Positions 23,923-33,132 of a stretch of DNA of 64,000 nucleotides are shown here, piece by piece. The translations under genes and the position numbers were made by a program. Origin of the DNA: Dehalobacter sp. 12DCB1 (lineage in GTDB: Bacteria; Bacillota; Desulfitobacteriia; Desulfitobacteriales; Syntrophobotulaceae). Within the stretch, counting starts at the first letter, position 1. Each line of letters opens with the position of its first letter. The notes under the pieces are model-generated. The model had not been told where the DNA came from, made no database searches, and saw only the letters and a program-made list of their open reading frames with translations. The stretch is taken from the NCBI RefSeq assembly GCF_004343605.1, contig NZ_POSF01000018.1, positions 1 to 64,000 of the forward strand, written 5' to 3'.

Positions 23923-24918
23923 TTATTTTTTCTTCAGCCACGGCATCATGGAACGAAGCTCTTGACCGACTTTTTCAATCTTATGTTCGGCATCCCTGCG
24001 GGTCATGGCATTGAATACGGGACGGCCAACCTGGTTTTCGGAAAGCCATTTGCGGGCAAACTCTCCGTTTTGGATTTCAGAAAGTACTTTCTTCATTTCC
24101 TTGCGGGTTTCTTCCGTAATGATCCGTCTACCTACCATCAGGTCCCCGTACTGGGCAGTATCGGATACGGAGTAGCGCATCCGGCTGATTCCGCCTTCAT
24201 ACATCAGGTCGACAATTAATTTCAGTTCATGCAGACACTCAAAGTAGGCGATCTCCGGCTGATAACCGGCTTCGACAAGGGTATCAAAACCGGCGCGGAC
24301 CAATTCGGACGCACCGCCGCAAAGCACGGCCTGCTCACCGAACAAGTCCGTTTCAGTCTCTTCTTCAAATGTCGTTTCGATCAAACCGGTGCGGGTACAG
24401 CCAATTCCCTTAGCGTACGCAAGACCGATCTGCTTGGCATTGCCGGTAGCATCCTGATAGACGGCGATAAGTCCCGGTGTTCCTGCACCTTCGGTATAGG
24501 TTCGGCGGACAAGGTGTCCCGGGCTCTTCGGAGCAACCATGATTACGTCGACATCAGCCGGCGGCACGATCTGACCAAAGTGAATGTTAAAGCCGTGTGA
24601 AAAGCAAAGTACTTTGCCAGCGGTAAGCGACGGCTCGATCTCTTCCCGGTAGATCCTGCTCTGGGTCTCATCCGGCAGCAGGATTTGAATCAGGTCTGCT
24701 TTGGCTGCTGCTTCAGCAACCGTCATCACAGTCAAGCCGGCTTCTTCGGCTTCTTTCCACCTTGCGCTGTTTTTGCGCAAGCCCACGATAACATTCAAAC
24801 CGGAATCTCTAAGGTTTTGGGATTGGGCATGACCCTGACTTCCCCAACCCATTACCGCAATCGTCTTTCCTTTCAGCAGTCCCAAATCAGCATCTTGATC
24901 ATAATACATTTTAGCCAT
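23923..24918 (-). CDS. ilvC: Ketol-acid reductoisomerase
   Basis: A 331-aa class I KARI. It isomerises and reduces acetolactate or acetohydroxybutyrate in valine/isoleucine synthesis. Rossmann motif [17 protein letters not shown] (~residues 25-41), with RKNSARW downstream as the cofactor-specificity loop, and the C-terminal knotted domain with the metal-binding Glu/Asp ([11 protein letters not shown], ~190-200). The ATG has AAGGAG upstream, 34 nt after ilvN. Confidence 0.97.
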   Translation of the reverse strand: MAKMYYDQDADLGLLKGKTIAVMGWGSQGHAQSQNLRDSGLNVIVGLRKNSARWKEAEEAGLTVMTVAEAAAKADLIQILLPDETQSRIYREEIEPSLTAGKVLCFSHGFNIHFGQIVPPADVDVIMVAPKSPGHLVRRTYTEGAGTPGLIAVYQDATGNAKQIGLAYAKGIGCTRTGLIETTFEEETETDLFGEQAVLCGGASELVRAGFDTLVEAGYQPEIAYFECLHELKLIVDLMYEGGISRMRYSVSDTAQYGDLMVGRRIITEETRKEMKKVLSEIQNGEFARKWLSENQVGRPVFNAMTRRDAEHKIEKVGQELRSMMPWLKKK

Positions 24919-24952
24919 TTTATTTACTCTCCTTATTCATTATTTTTTAATT

Positions 24953-25432
24953 TTAATTATCGGACCGGGCAATCGCGATTTTACCGGTTCTGACAAGTTC
25001 GAGAATACCGTAAGATCTCATCGTTCTGACAAACGCATCAATCTTTTCTTCATCACCGGTTAGCTCAATAGTTAGATTATTTTTGCCCATATCGACGACT
25101 CTGCCTCTGAAAATGTCCACCGTCTGGAGTACTTCGAGCCGGGTGTCCGATTTAACCTTTACCCGAATTAGGGCCAATTCCCTGTTTACCACCGACTCCT
25201 GGCTCAGATTGGTCACTTTATGGACGACAACCAGTTTATGCAGCTGTTTAGTGACCTGTTCAATGACCTGGCTGTCACCCTCGACTACAATCGTCATCAT
25301 GGAAAGGTCAGGATTTTCAGTCTGACATACCGTCAGACTATAGATATTGTAGCCCCTCCGGGAAAACAGGCTTGATACCCTTGCCAGAACCCCCGGATCA
25401 TTTTCAACCATTACAGCGAGTGTATGCAGCAT
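24953..25432 (-). CDS. ilvN: Acetolactate synthase, small regulatory subunit
   Basis: A 159-aa IlvN/IlvH. The N-terminal ACT domain (MLHTLAVMVENDPGVLARVSS) carries the valine feedback-site loop, and the second ACT-like half follows (ELALIRVKV). It adjoins ilvB, the stop/start overlapping by one base, so subunit synthesis is coupled. The symbol ilvH would be equally valid. Confidence 0.96.
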   Translation of the reverse strand: MLHTLAVMVENDPGVLARVSSLFSRRGYNIYSLTVCQTENPDLSMMTIVVEGDSQVIEQVTKQLHKLVVVHKVTNLSQESVVNRELALIRVKVKSDTRLEVLQTVDIFRGRVVDMGKNNLTIELTGDEEKIDAFVRTMRSYGILELVRTGKIAIARSDN

Positions 25433-27183
25433 TATTCCTTCCCCTCCAGTATCTCTGTTATTCCCTGACCGGCAGGGACAAAAGGAAGTACAACTTCATC
25501 CGGTGAGATCGTGAAATCCAGCAAAAATGGTCCGGGCGTTGCGACAGCTTCCTTCAAGGCATCCTCAACCTGGTCGGCCTGCTCGACTCTGCGCCCTTTG
25601 ATCCCATAGGCGTCAGCAAGTTTCACAAAATCGGGATTGGCATCCAGCTGGATCTGGCTGAAACGCTCGTTAAAGAGCATTTTTTGCATCTGCCTGACCA
25701 TGCCTAAAACCCCATTATTCATCAGGACTATTTTTATGGGAAGGTGATATTGGACCGCGGTGGCGAGCTCATGGATACTCATTTGTAAAGAACCGTCTCC
25801 GGTAACCAGAAAGACCAAACTTTCAGGTTTGGCAAACTGGGCGCCGATTGCAGCCGGAAGACCAAATCCCATCGTGCCCAGACCGGCACTAGTAATAAAA
25901 TGTCTTTCTTGATTAATCGGACAGAATTGGGCCGCCCACATCTGGTGCTGGCCGACATCCGTCACCACAACCGCTTCTTCCCCGCTGATTTTTCCCATTG
26001 CTTCCAAAATCGTCTGCGGATTGAGGCGGCCGTCCTGCTCATAGCTTAGCGGGTATTCCTTTTGCCAGTTCCTGAGTTCCTTCCACCAATCCTGAATGAC
26101 CGGCGGATTGATTTTGGTAACAAACTCTTCCAGGACAAGTCTGGCATCTCCAACAATCGGGATATGTGCTCGGATGACTTTGCCGATCTCGGCAGGATCT
26201 ATGTCAATATGAATGACTTTCGCTTTCGTGGCAAAACGGTGCTTCAGCCCGCTCGTGACCCTGTCGTCAAAGCGGACACCGATCGCAATCAGTAAATCGC
26301 ACTCATCGACGGCGAGATTTGCAGTAATGGTCCCATGCATTCCGACCATCCCTAAATGATTCGGATGCTTGGACGGGACACTGCCAATGCCCATCAGCGT
26401 TGTGACCACAGGAAGATTGGCTTTTTGGAGCACTTCCTGAAGAATCTTACCGGCGCCGGAGGTTATGACGCCTCCCCCGGTATAAACAATCGGTTTCTTG
26501 CTTTGGGCCAGCGCTTTAGCTGCTTCAGAAATCTGACCGGAGTTTCCTTTAGTAAAGAATTTATAGCTTTTGAGCGTAACTTTGGACGAATAAGGCTCAG
26601 TGACCTCTGCTGCCATAATATTCTTCGGCAGATCGATCAGGACCGGACCCGGACGTCCTGTACTGGCAATGTAAAACGCTTCTTTCACGATACGCGGAAT
26701 GTCTCTCGCATCCTTGACCAGATAGGAATGCTTCGTGATCGGCATCGTAATTCCCGTAATGTCAACTTCCTGAAAAGAATCCGTCCCCAACAGATGGGTC
26801 GATACCTGACCGGTTAAAATCACAAGCGGAATGGAATCCATATACGCATTCGCAATTCCTGTAACCATATTGGCGGCTCCCGGACCTGAGGTGGCCAGAC
26901 AGACACCAACCTTGCCGCTGACCCGCGCGTAGGCATCAGCGGCATGAACAGCACTCTGCTCATGTCTCGGCAGGATATGACGGATCGAGCTGTCCAGAAG
27001 CGCATCATACAGTGCGAGCAAAGATCCGCCGGGATACCCGAATATCAGCTCTACCCCTTCCTGGTCCAGTACATCGAGCAGCGCTTTGGCACCATTATAA
27101 TTATCCAAAGCAAGACTTTCTTCGTCTTCCCAGGTAATTTCAGGGTCTCTGGCTATTAAGGCGTCTTCTTTGGACCTATCCAT
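25432..27183 (-). CDS. ilvB: Acetolactate synthase, large catalytic subunit
   Basis: A 583-aa ThDP enzyme joining two pyruvates, or pyruvate and 2-oxobutyrate. The three domains are visible: PYR with the catalytic Glu region (FGYPGGSLLALYDAL, ILPRHEQSAVHAADAYAR), the central FAD-type domain, and the PP domain with the ThDP motif GDGSLQMSIHELATAVQY..NNGVLGM. An N-terminal acidic extension of ~25 residues precedes the usual start. It is 4 nt after ilvD. Confidence 0.97.
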   Translation of the reverse strand: MDRSKEDALIARDPEITWEDEESLALDNYNGAKALLDVLDQEGVELIFGYPGGSLLALYDALLDSSIRHILPRHEQSAVHAADAYARVSGKVGVCLATSGPGAANMVTGIANAYMDSIPLVILTGQVSTHLLGTDSFQEVDITGITMPITKHSYLVKDARDIPRIVKEAFYIASTGRPGPVLIDLPKNIMAAEVTEPYSSKVTLKSYKFFTKGNSGQISEAAKALAQSKKPIVYTGGGVITSGAGKILQEVLQKANLPVVTTLMGIGSVPSKHPNHLGMVGMHGTITANLAVDECDLLIAIGVRFDDRVTSGLKHRFATKAKVIHIDIDPAEIGKVIRAHIPIVGDARLVLEEFVTKINPPVIQDWWKELRNWQKEYPLSYEQDGRLNPQTILEAMGKISGEEAVVVTDVGQHQMWAAQFCPINQERHFITSAGLGTMGFGLPAAIGAQFAKPESLVFLVTGDGSLQMSIHELATAVQYHLPIKIVLMNNGVLGMVRQMQKMLFNERFSQIQLDANPDFVKLADAYGIKGRRVEQADQVEDALKEAVATPGPFLLDFTISPDEVVLPFVPAGQGITEILEGKE

Positions 27184-27187
27184 CTAT

Positions 27188-28885
27188 TCATTCCTCCTTA
27201 AGTGTCCGGAAAGCTGCTCCTTTATTGGCCGACTGGGCAAATTGGACGTAACGTCCCAGATATCCTGTCCGGCCTGCTACTTTATACACTTTCTCCAACC
27301 CTTTCTCCGGGTTAAAGCTGTTTCTTCTTTCTACTTTTTCAGATTCGGGCAGAAGCCAGTCGATGGTCCGTTTTTCTAAATCAATCCGAATCATATCGCC
27401 GTTTCCGACAAACGCAATCTCCCCGCCGAGCGCTGCTTCAGGAGAAATATGCCCGATCGAAAGTCCGCGGCTGCCTCCGGAAAAACGTCCGTCGGTGAGC
27501 AGCGCCACAGAAGAATCAAGCCCCATCCCCGCCAGCGTTGCGGTTGGCCCGAGCATCTCTCGCATACCCGGTCCGCCTTTCGGTCCTTCATAGCGGATAA
27601 TCACGACATCGCCCTCTTTAATCACGCCGCTGCGAATCGCTTCGGCTGCCAGGTCTTCTCCGTCGTAAACCTTGGCCGCGCCCTCGAAGACAATATCCCT
27701 GTTCGCCAGAGCTCCTACTTTAATCACGGCTCCTTCCGGTGCCAGGTTGCCAAACAGGACACAAAGTCCGCCTTTGGCGGAATACGGATCAATCAGCGGC
27801 CGGATGACACTCGGATTTTTGACAGCCGCGCTGCTTAGCCTTTCCGCCATGGTAGTGCCGGAAACCGTCATGCCGGAACCATCGATCAAACCGGCATCCA
27901 ACAAGCTCTTTAAAACGGCACTGATCCCGCCTGCTTCATTGACTTCGACGAGATAATGCCCGTTCACCGCCGGACTCAGTTTACAGATCTGAGGGGTCCG
28001 ATCACTGATTGCATTGATCTCGGCCAGGTCAAATTCGATTTCTCCTTCAAATGCGATCGCAGGCAGATGAAGAATGGTATTGGTTGAACACCCTAACGCC
28101 ATATCAGCGGCAACGCCGTTCCTGATTGAAGTGCTCGTTACGATATCACGCGGCCGGATATTATCCCGCAGCAGATTCATAACCTGATAACCGGTTTCTT
28201 TGGCCAAGCGTATTCTCTCGGAATAAACAGCCGGTATTGTACCATTGCCGGGCAGCGCCATGCCTATGACCTCTGTCAGGCAGTTCATGGAGTTTGCCGT
28301 AAACATTCCGGCACAGGAACCACAGGTCGGGCACGCATTTTGTTCGAGGCCCTGAAGCCATTCCTGGCTTTCCTGGCCGCTATAGACTTTGCCGACGCCT
28401 TCGTAGACGGTAATAAAATCAACATTTTTCCCCTCGTGACGACCCGGCAGCATCGGTCCGCCGCTCACGACGATGGCCGGCAGATTCAGCCGCATTGCAG
28501 CCATCAGCATTCCAGGGACGATTTTATCACAGCTTGGAATAAATACCAGGGCATCGACAGCATGTGCTCTGGCCATAATCTCAATGGAGTCGGTAATCAG
28601 CTCCCTGCTCGCGAGCGAAAAATGCATCCCGACGTGTCCCATGGCAATACCGTCACAGACACCAATCGTCGAAAATTCGAGCGGCGTACCGCCATTTTCT
28701 CTGACTCCGGCTTTAACTGCTTCGGCAATTTGACGCAGATGCATATGCCCGGGCACAAATTCATTAAATGAGTTGACGATACCGATCAAGGGTTTTTTGA
28801 TTTCCCGGTCGGTAAGTCCGAGAGCTTTAAATAGAGACCGGTGAGGTGCCCTGTCAACTCCGATTTTTACTGCATCACTGTTCAT
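27188..28885 (-). CDS. ilvD: Dihydroxy-acid dehydratase
   Basis: A 565-aa iron-sulfur dehydratase forming the 2-oxoacid precursors of valine and isoleucine. Cluster and active-site motifs: PSCDKIVPGMLMAAMR (~118-133), CPTCGSCAGMFTANSMNCL (~188-206) and LTDGRFSGGSRGLSIGHISP (~465-484). The length is typical. It precedes ilvB on the minus strand with a 4-nt gap. The 229-nt gap to ilvE upstream contains palindromic element C. Confidence 0.97.
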   Translation of the reverse strand: MNSDAVKIGVDRAPHRSLFKALGLTDREIKKPLIGIVNSFNEFVPGHMHLRQIAEAVKAGVRENGGTPLEFSTIGVCDGIAMGHVGMHFSLASRELITDSIEIMARAHAVDALVFIPSCDKIVPGMLMAAMRLNLPAIVVSGGPMLPGRHEGKNVDFITVYEGVGKVYSGQESQEWLQGLEQNACPTCGSCAGMFTANSMNCLTEVIGMALPGNGTIPAVYSERIRLAKETGYQVMNLLRDNIRPRDIVTSTSIRNGVAADMALGCSTNTILHLPAIAFEGEIEFDLAEINAISDRTPQICKLSPAVNGHYLVEVNEAGGISAVLKSLLDAGLIDGSGMTVSGTTMAERLSSAAVKNPSVIRPLIDPYSAKGGLCVLFGNLAPEGAVIKVGALANRDIVFEGAAKVYDGEDLAAEAIRSGVIKEGDVVIIRYEGPKGGPGMREMLGPTATLAGMGLDSSVALLTDGRFSGGSRGLSIGHISPEAALGGEIAFVGNGDMIRIDLEKRTIDWLLPESEKVERRNSFNPEKGLEKVYKVAGRTGYLGRYVQFAQSANKGAAFRTLKEE

Positions 28886-28966
28886 GGGATTGCTTCCTTT
28901 CCTGAAATTTTTTTGTCTTTAATCTATTGTTTGTCTTCCACCTATTAATATAATCATTTGGGTCTT

Positions 28967-29070
28967 GTCTGCGCGCCACATTCCGCTCTCGGCAGATAGC
29001 GCCCTCCATGGCGCTATCTGCCGCGCTCCGCATCCATGCTCCGCTTACGCTGGAACTGTGGCACACAGAC
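28967..29070 (+). repeat. Palindromic intergenic element, copy C
   Basis: A 104-nt element with outer arms GTCTGCGCGCCACA/TGTGGCACACAGAC (two mismatches) and a perfect 10-bp inner hairpin AGATAGCGCC/GGCGCTATCT around CTCCAT. The core is GCCGCGCTCCGCATCCATGC then TCCGCTTACGCTGG. It is between ilvE and ilvD. The inner stem has GCGCC/GGCGC where copies A and B have GAGCC/GGCTC, a compensatory change. Confidence 0.88.
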
Positions 29071-29114
29071 CCAGCTATGAAGGTTTAAATGTCTAGTTAT
29101 TTAAAGAACAGTTA

Positions 29115-29981
29115 CTAGATAGGCTCTCCCTCTGTCTTGACATATTCGTGGAATTTAGCCAGCAGCTTTTTAAATACGGGTCCTGGTTTACCGTCCCCTA
29201 TCTTTCTGGAATCCAGCGTAATAATCGGAATCAGCTCAGCCGCCGTACCGGTCAGGAAGCACTCATCAGCACTGTAGACATCAATCAGATGAAACAACTC
29301 TTCTTGAACGGTGATCCCTTCCTGGCGGGCTAAATCGATGACAGAATCACGGGTGACACCTTTTAAAATCCCGGCATAAACTGGAGGTGTGGTTATAACT
29401 CCGTCTTTGATAATAAAAATATTGTCGCCGGTGGCTTCACTGACATACCCTTCCTGATTCAACATCAATGCTTCCATCAGACCTGCCCTGTTGGCTTCAA
29501 TCTTAGCCATAATGTTGTTCAAATAGTTTAGGGATTTGATTCTCGGGCTTAACGCATCCGAACTGTTCCGGCGGGTGGCAGCCGTAATGATCTCCATCCC
29601 ATTTTCGTACATGCTCTGCGGATACAATGAAATATTCCCGGCAATACAAATAATTTCCGATTTAGGGCATTTCCTTGGGTCTAAACCCATATCTCCGACC
29701 CCTCTGGAAATAATCAAGCGGATATAAGCATCTGTAAGGCTGTTTTTTCTTACAGTTTCCACAACGATATCCATCATTTCCCGACGGCTTACCTCAACGT
29801 TTAACAGGATTGCATTAGCGGAGTCATACAGTCTGTCGATATGTTCCTTTAACTTGAACACCCGGCTATTATAGGCCCGGATCCCTTCAAATACACCGTC
29901 TCCATAAAGAAAGCCATGATCGAATACAGAGATTTTCGCCTCCTGGCTGTCAACAAATTTACCATCGCAATAGATAATCAT
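29115..29981 (-). CDS. ilvE: Branched-chain amino acid aminotransferase
   Basis: A 288-aa class IV PLP aminotransferase. FDHGFLYGDGVFEGIRAYN at the N-terminus, the PLP-lysine segment SLNYLNNIMAKIEAN (~150), EATGDNIFIIKDG, and FLTGTAAELIPI near the C-terminus. It could also act on D-amino acids, since that subfamily is close, but its place at the head of ilv-leu supports the branched-chain role. A sigma-A-like promoter lies 48 nt upstream of the start. Confidence 0.93.
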   Translation of the reverse strand: MIIYCDGKFVDSQEAKISVFDHGFLYGDGVFEGIRAYNSRVFKLKEHIDRLYDSANAILLNVEVSRREMMDIVVETVRKNSLTDAYIRLIISRGVGDMGLDPRKCPKSEIICIAGNISLYPQSMYENGMEIITAATRRNSSDALSPRIKSLNYLNNIMAKIEANRAGLMEALMLNQEGYVSEATGDNIFIIKDGVITTPPVYAGILKGVTRDSVIDLARQEGITVQEELFHLIDVYSADECFLTGTAAELIPIITLDSRKIGDGKPGPVFKKLLAKFHEYVKTEGEPI

Positions 29982-30028
29982 GTGAATACTCCTTTCCGAA
30001 ACTCAATTTTGATTTCAACACTATCTAT

Positions 30029-30057
30029 ATTGTAACGAAACACAATCAACATGTAAA
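30029..30057 (-). promoter_or_regulatory. Sigma-A-like promoter of ilvE and the ilv-leu run
   Basis: On the minus strand TTTACA (30057-30052) and TACAAT (30034-30029) are spaced by exactly 17 nt. Transcription would begin about 40 nt before the ilvE start. Confidence 0.65.
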
Positions 30058-30167
30058 ATATACCTTAATAAAAAAAAACAGGGAGTCTAATTGCTACACT
30101 TCCTAAATGTGCATATTCGTATATGAGAAAAACTCTACGTCTTTCTGAAGTATCATTATCTTTTTAA

Positions 30168-30225
30168 CACTGTGTTATAGCACATATAATTATTTTATCT
30201 AAGTGTATATGATACAGTTAACTGT
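30168..30225. promoter_or_regulatory. Two small palindromes in the ilvE-hom divergent gap
   Basis: TAACACTGTGTTA (6-1-6 arms, near 30165-30177) and the perfect ACAGTTAACTGT (30214-30225) share AC-N-GT half-sites. They lie between divergent ilvE and hom and could be repressor sites. No T-box signature or CodY-like box is visible in the 380-nt gap. Confidence 0.4.
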
Positions 30226-30280
30226 GTCAATATATTTTAAATGTACTTTTGATCTGCATTGAACCGATCGAAAAATATCC

Positions 30281-30309
30281 TTGCCAATTCCAGGATAGCT
30301 TGATATAAT
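30281..30309 (+). promoter_or_regulatory. Sigma-A promoter of hom with an overlapping inverted repeat
   Basis: TTGCCA (30281-30286), 17-nt spacer, TATAAT (30304-30309). TATCCT (30276-30281) and AGGATA (30292-30297) form an inverted repeat straddling the -35, a possible operator. hom starts 52 nt after the -10. Confidence 0.8.
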
Positions 30310-30361
30310 GTCCACTGTACAGAAACATTTGTTCATTCAGAAGGGATAGGGAGGAAATATT

Positions 30362-31651
30362 ATGAAGAAAATTGTAATTGGTTTACTGGGTTTTGGAACT
30401 GTCGGATCAGGTACAGCCGCCATACTGAAAAATAACCGGTATGACATCAGTACCCGTACCAACGCTGATATAACCATAAAAAAAGCTCTAGTCCATGATA
30501 TCCATAAACCTCGGCCGGATTGCTACGGCATTGTTTTGACAGACGATCCTAGGGAGATCACAGATGATCCTGAAATTGACATTGTTGTCGAAGTGATGGG
30601 CGGTATTGAGCCAGCCCGTACGCTTATCCTGACTGCAATGGCAAACGGCAAAAATGTAGTGACTGCCAATAAAGACCTCTTAGCTCAAAACGGTGAAGAA
30701 CTACTTGAAGCTGCGAAAAAGAACGGTCGGGATTTGTATTTTGAAGCCAGTGTTGCTGGCGGCATCCCGATTATCGCTGCCTTAAGACAATCCCTAACCG
30801 CCAACCAGATTTCCTCACTGCTTGGAATCATTAACGGTACGACCAATTATATTTTATCTGCTATGACCGAACAGGGACGCAATTTTGCTGATGTCCTGAA
30901 AGAAGCCCAGGAGCTCGGCTATGCCGAGGCTGATCCGGTCTCCGACGTAGAAGGGCTTGATGCTGCCCGCAAACTTGCGATTCTTTCTTCCCTGGCTTTT
31001 AATACGCGCGTGACGTTTAACGATGTTTATGCCGAAGGGATTTCTAACATTTCTCCGGAAGACATTCACTACGCGGATGAACTCGGCTGCGTGATTAAGT
31101 TGCTGGCCATTGCCAAAAATCAGGAAGAAGGGATCGAGGTCAGGGTACACCCCGCCCTGATTTCAAAAAAACATCCGCTGGCCAATATCAGCGGTGTGTA
31201 CAACGCGATTTATGTCACCGGTGATGCTGTCGGAGAAACCATGTTTTACGGAAAAGGCGCCGGAGCTTTACCTACAGGCAGTTCCATTGTAGCCGACATT
31301 ATCCAGATTATACGCAATATGTCCGCCGGATCCGAAGGACTCCTAAATTGCGGCTGTTACCGCAACTATCCGATTATCTCAACGGATGATTTTACAACAG
31401 CTTATTACATCCGGCTTAAAGTGAAAGACGAGCCGAAAGTCTTTGCAACATTGGCGTTATTCTTTGCTGAAGCCGGCATCAGCTTTAATTCTATCATCCA
31501 GAAACCGCGGCCGGATAAAAGCGCCGAAATCGCACTGGTGACCCACCCCTGCCGGGAAGGACAACTCCGTCAGGCCATCCAGTCCCTGAATTCCTACAGC
31601 AAACTGGATAAAATCTATAATGTTATTCGGTTGGAGACGAATGGAATTTGA
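30362..31651 (+). CDS. hom: Homoserine dehydrogenase
   Basis: A 429-aa NAD(P)-dependent enzyme reducing aspartate semialdehyde to homoserine. Rossmann motif GLLGFGTVGSGTA (residues 8-20), substrate/catalytic block GIINGTTNYILSAM (~158-171), EAQELGYAEADPVSDVEG (catalytic Asp/Lys region), and a C-terminal ACT domain (~350-429) for threonine feedback. GGGAGG precedes the ATG. It is separated from thrB by 345 nt holding palindromic element D. Confidence 0.96.
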   Translation: MKKIVIGLLGFGTVGSGTAAILKNNRYDISTRTNADITIKKALVHDIHKPRPDCYGIVLTDDPREITDDPEIDIVVEVMGGIEPARTLILTAMANGKNVVTANKDLLAQNGEELLEAAKKNGRDLYFEASVAGGIPIIAALRQSLTANQISSLLGIINGTTNYILSAMTEQGRNFADVLKEAQELGYAEADPVSDVEGLDAARKLAILSSLAFNTRVTFNDVYAEGISNISPEDIHYADELGCVIKLLAIAKNQEEGIEVRVHPALISKKHPLANISGVYNAIYVTGDAVGETMFYGKGAGALPTGSSIVADIIQIIRNMSAGSEGLLNCGCYRNYPIISTDDFTTAYYIRLKVKDEPKVFATLALFFAEAGISFNSIIQKPRPDKSAEIALVTHPCREGQLRQAIQSLNSYSKLDKIYNVIRLETNGI

Positions 31652-31747
31652 CCGGCTCCAACTTACATTCTAAGTAAGTTATCCAAGCTAGGACAACGTT
31701 TTTCAAATAAATAAGCAAGTATATGCAGCCCATAAATATTTAGGGCT

Positions 31748-31856
31748 GGTCTGGGTGTCACAATTCCGCTTGCGGCAGATAGCGTCCTCCATGGCACTAA
31801 CAGCCGCGCTCCGCATCCATGCTCCGCTTGACGCTGGAACTTGTGGCACCCAGACC
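31748..31856 (+). repeat. Palindromic intergenic element, copy D
   Basis: A 109-nt element between hom and thrB. Outer arms GGTCTGGGTGTCACAA/TTGTGGCACCCAGACC pair with one bulge, and the core GCCGCGCTCCGCATCCATGC is identical to copy C. Its inner hairpin (TAGCGTC/GGCACTA) is partly decayed. The remaining 31652-31996 sequence holds no ORF. Confidence 0.85.
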
Positions 31857-31996
31857 TAATATGGGGTATTGAGGTTCGAATAAAATTATTTGAGCAATGA
31901 ATTTAAGAATGTTGTACCGACTGTTTACTTCCCTCAATAATTGTTATAGAATTTATTCGAATCAATGGCATAATCGTCGAAAAAATGGAGGAAAAG

Positions 31997-32896
31997 ATGT
32001 TCCAAGTAAAAGTACCAGCAACTTCAGCAAATCTCGGACCAGGTTTTGACTGCATGGGACTGGCTTTAAGGCTATATAACTATATCCAGGCTGAAGAAAG
32101 TGAAACACTGGAGATTATCCTTAAAGGCACCTATACGAGCAATATTCCTGCAGATGAAACTAACCTCTTATGGAAAACAGCCTGCAGGCTGTGGCAGAAA
32201 ATTGGTTTCCAGCCTAGGCCGTTAAAAATCATCCTGGAAAGCCATGTTCCGCCTGCCCGCGGACTGGGAAGCAGTTCCACCGCCGTCGTTGGCGGGCTGA
32301 TCATCGCAAACGCGGTAGCCGGAAACCCCTTAAACAGGCTTCAATTGCTTGAAATTGCTTCTGAAATCGAAGGCCATCCGGATAATGTCTCGCCTGCTCT
32401 TTGCGGCGGGATCACCCTGACAGTCATGGATGAAAACAAGCTTATTCCGAGGACGCTGGCAAAGTCTCCAAAATTCAAAGCCGTCGTCGTGATCCCGGAT
32501 ATTCTGGTTGAAACTGAAAAAGCGCGCGGGATACTGCCTGCTTCTGTTTCCAGGACTGATGTGATCTTTAACGCTTCCCGCGTTGGACTTTTAGTTGATG
32601 CGTTTATTAATGAGGAATACGATTTATTGGCGGTTGCCACTCAGGATAGGATTCACCAAAATCAGCGGGCTTCTCTGATCTCCGGTATGCCTGAAGCTTT
32701 AAAATCTGCTGTTCGCGCTGGCGCGTACGGTGCGGCTCTGAGTGGTTCAGGACCGACTTTGATTGCTTTTTGCCCCTATGGAAAAGAAGATCAGATAGCC
32801 ATGACGATGAAGAGCGTACTCCAGGAGAATGGTTTGCCTTCTGCAGCCCTGACCCTGGATATTGATTCTGAGGGAGCCGTGCTGACCGAAATTTGA
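31997..32896 (+). CDS. thrB: Homoserine kinase
   Basis: A 299-aa GHMP kinase. N-terminal VPATSANLGPGFDCMGLAL, ATP loop PPARGLGSSSTAVVGG (~86-101) and C-terminal AALSGSGPTLIAF. The ATG at 31997 is chosen because GGAGG lies 6 nt before it; the in-frame ATG at 31985 would contain that ribosome site. With hom it supplies threonine, the source of 2-oxobutyrate for isoleucine, which links it to the ilv genes beside it. thrC is not in the window. Confidence 0.95.
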   Translation: MFQVKVPATSANLGPGFDCMGLALRLYNYIQAEESETLEIILKGTYTSNIPADETNLLWKTACRLWQKIGFQPRPLKIILESHVPPARGLGSSSTAVVGGLIIANAVAGNPLNRLQLLEIASEIEGHPDNVSPALCGGITLTVMDENKLIPRTLAKSPKFKAVVVIPDILVETEKARGILPASVSRTDVIFNASRVGLLVDAFINEEYDLLAVATQDRIHQNQRASLISGMPEALKSAVRAGAYGAALSGSGPTLIAFCPYGKEDQIAMTMKSVLQENGLPSAALTLDIDSEGAVLTEI

Positions 32897-32937
32897 TTTT
32901 GAGGTAAGCCCTAAACAAGAGTAAATCAACCTATAAG

Positions 32938-32976
32938 ATACTGTTGATAGTTTTATCTATTGGCAGTATTTTTTTA
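32938..32976 (+). terminator. Terminator of thrB
   Basis: ATACTG and CAGTAT close a hairpin with an inner TTGATAG/CTATTGG pairing through G-T wobbles. A seven-T run follows, 41 nt after the thrB stop. Confidence 0.8.
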
Positions 32977-33132
32977 CTTCGGACTTACGTCATGTACCCT
33001 AACCGCTCTTGACTATTTGCACCATCCTTGGTTTGTCGCTCCTTGCCCGGATAAAAATTTTGTCAAAGAGCATGACAAAATTCTTGCTATTGCTTTAAAA
33101 TTTCTACATAATTAATCCTGAGGAGGATTTTT

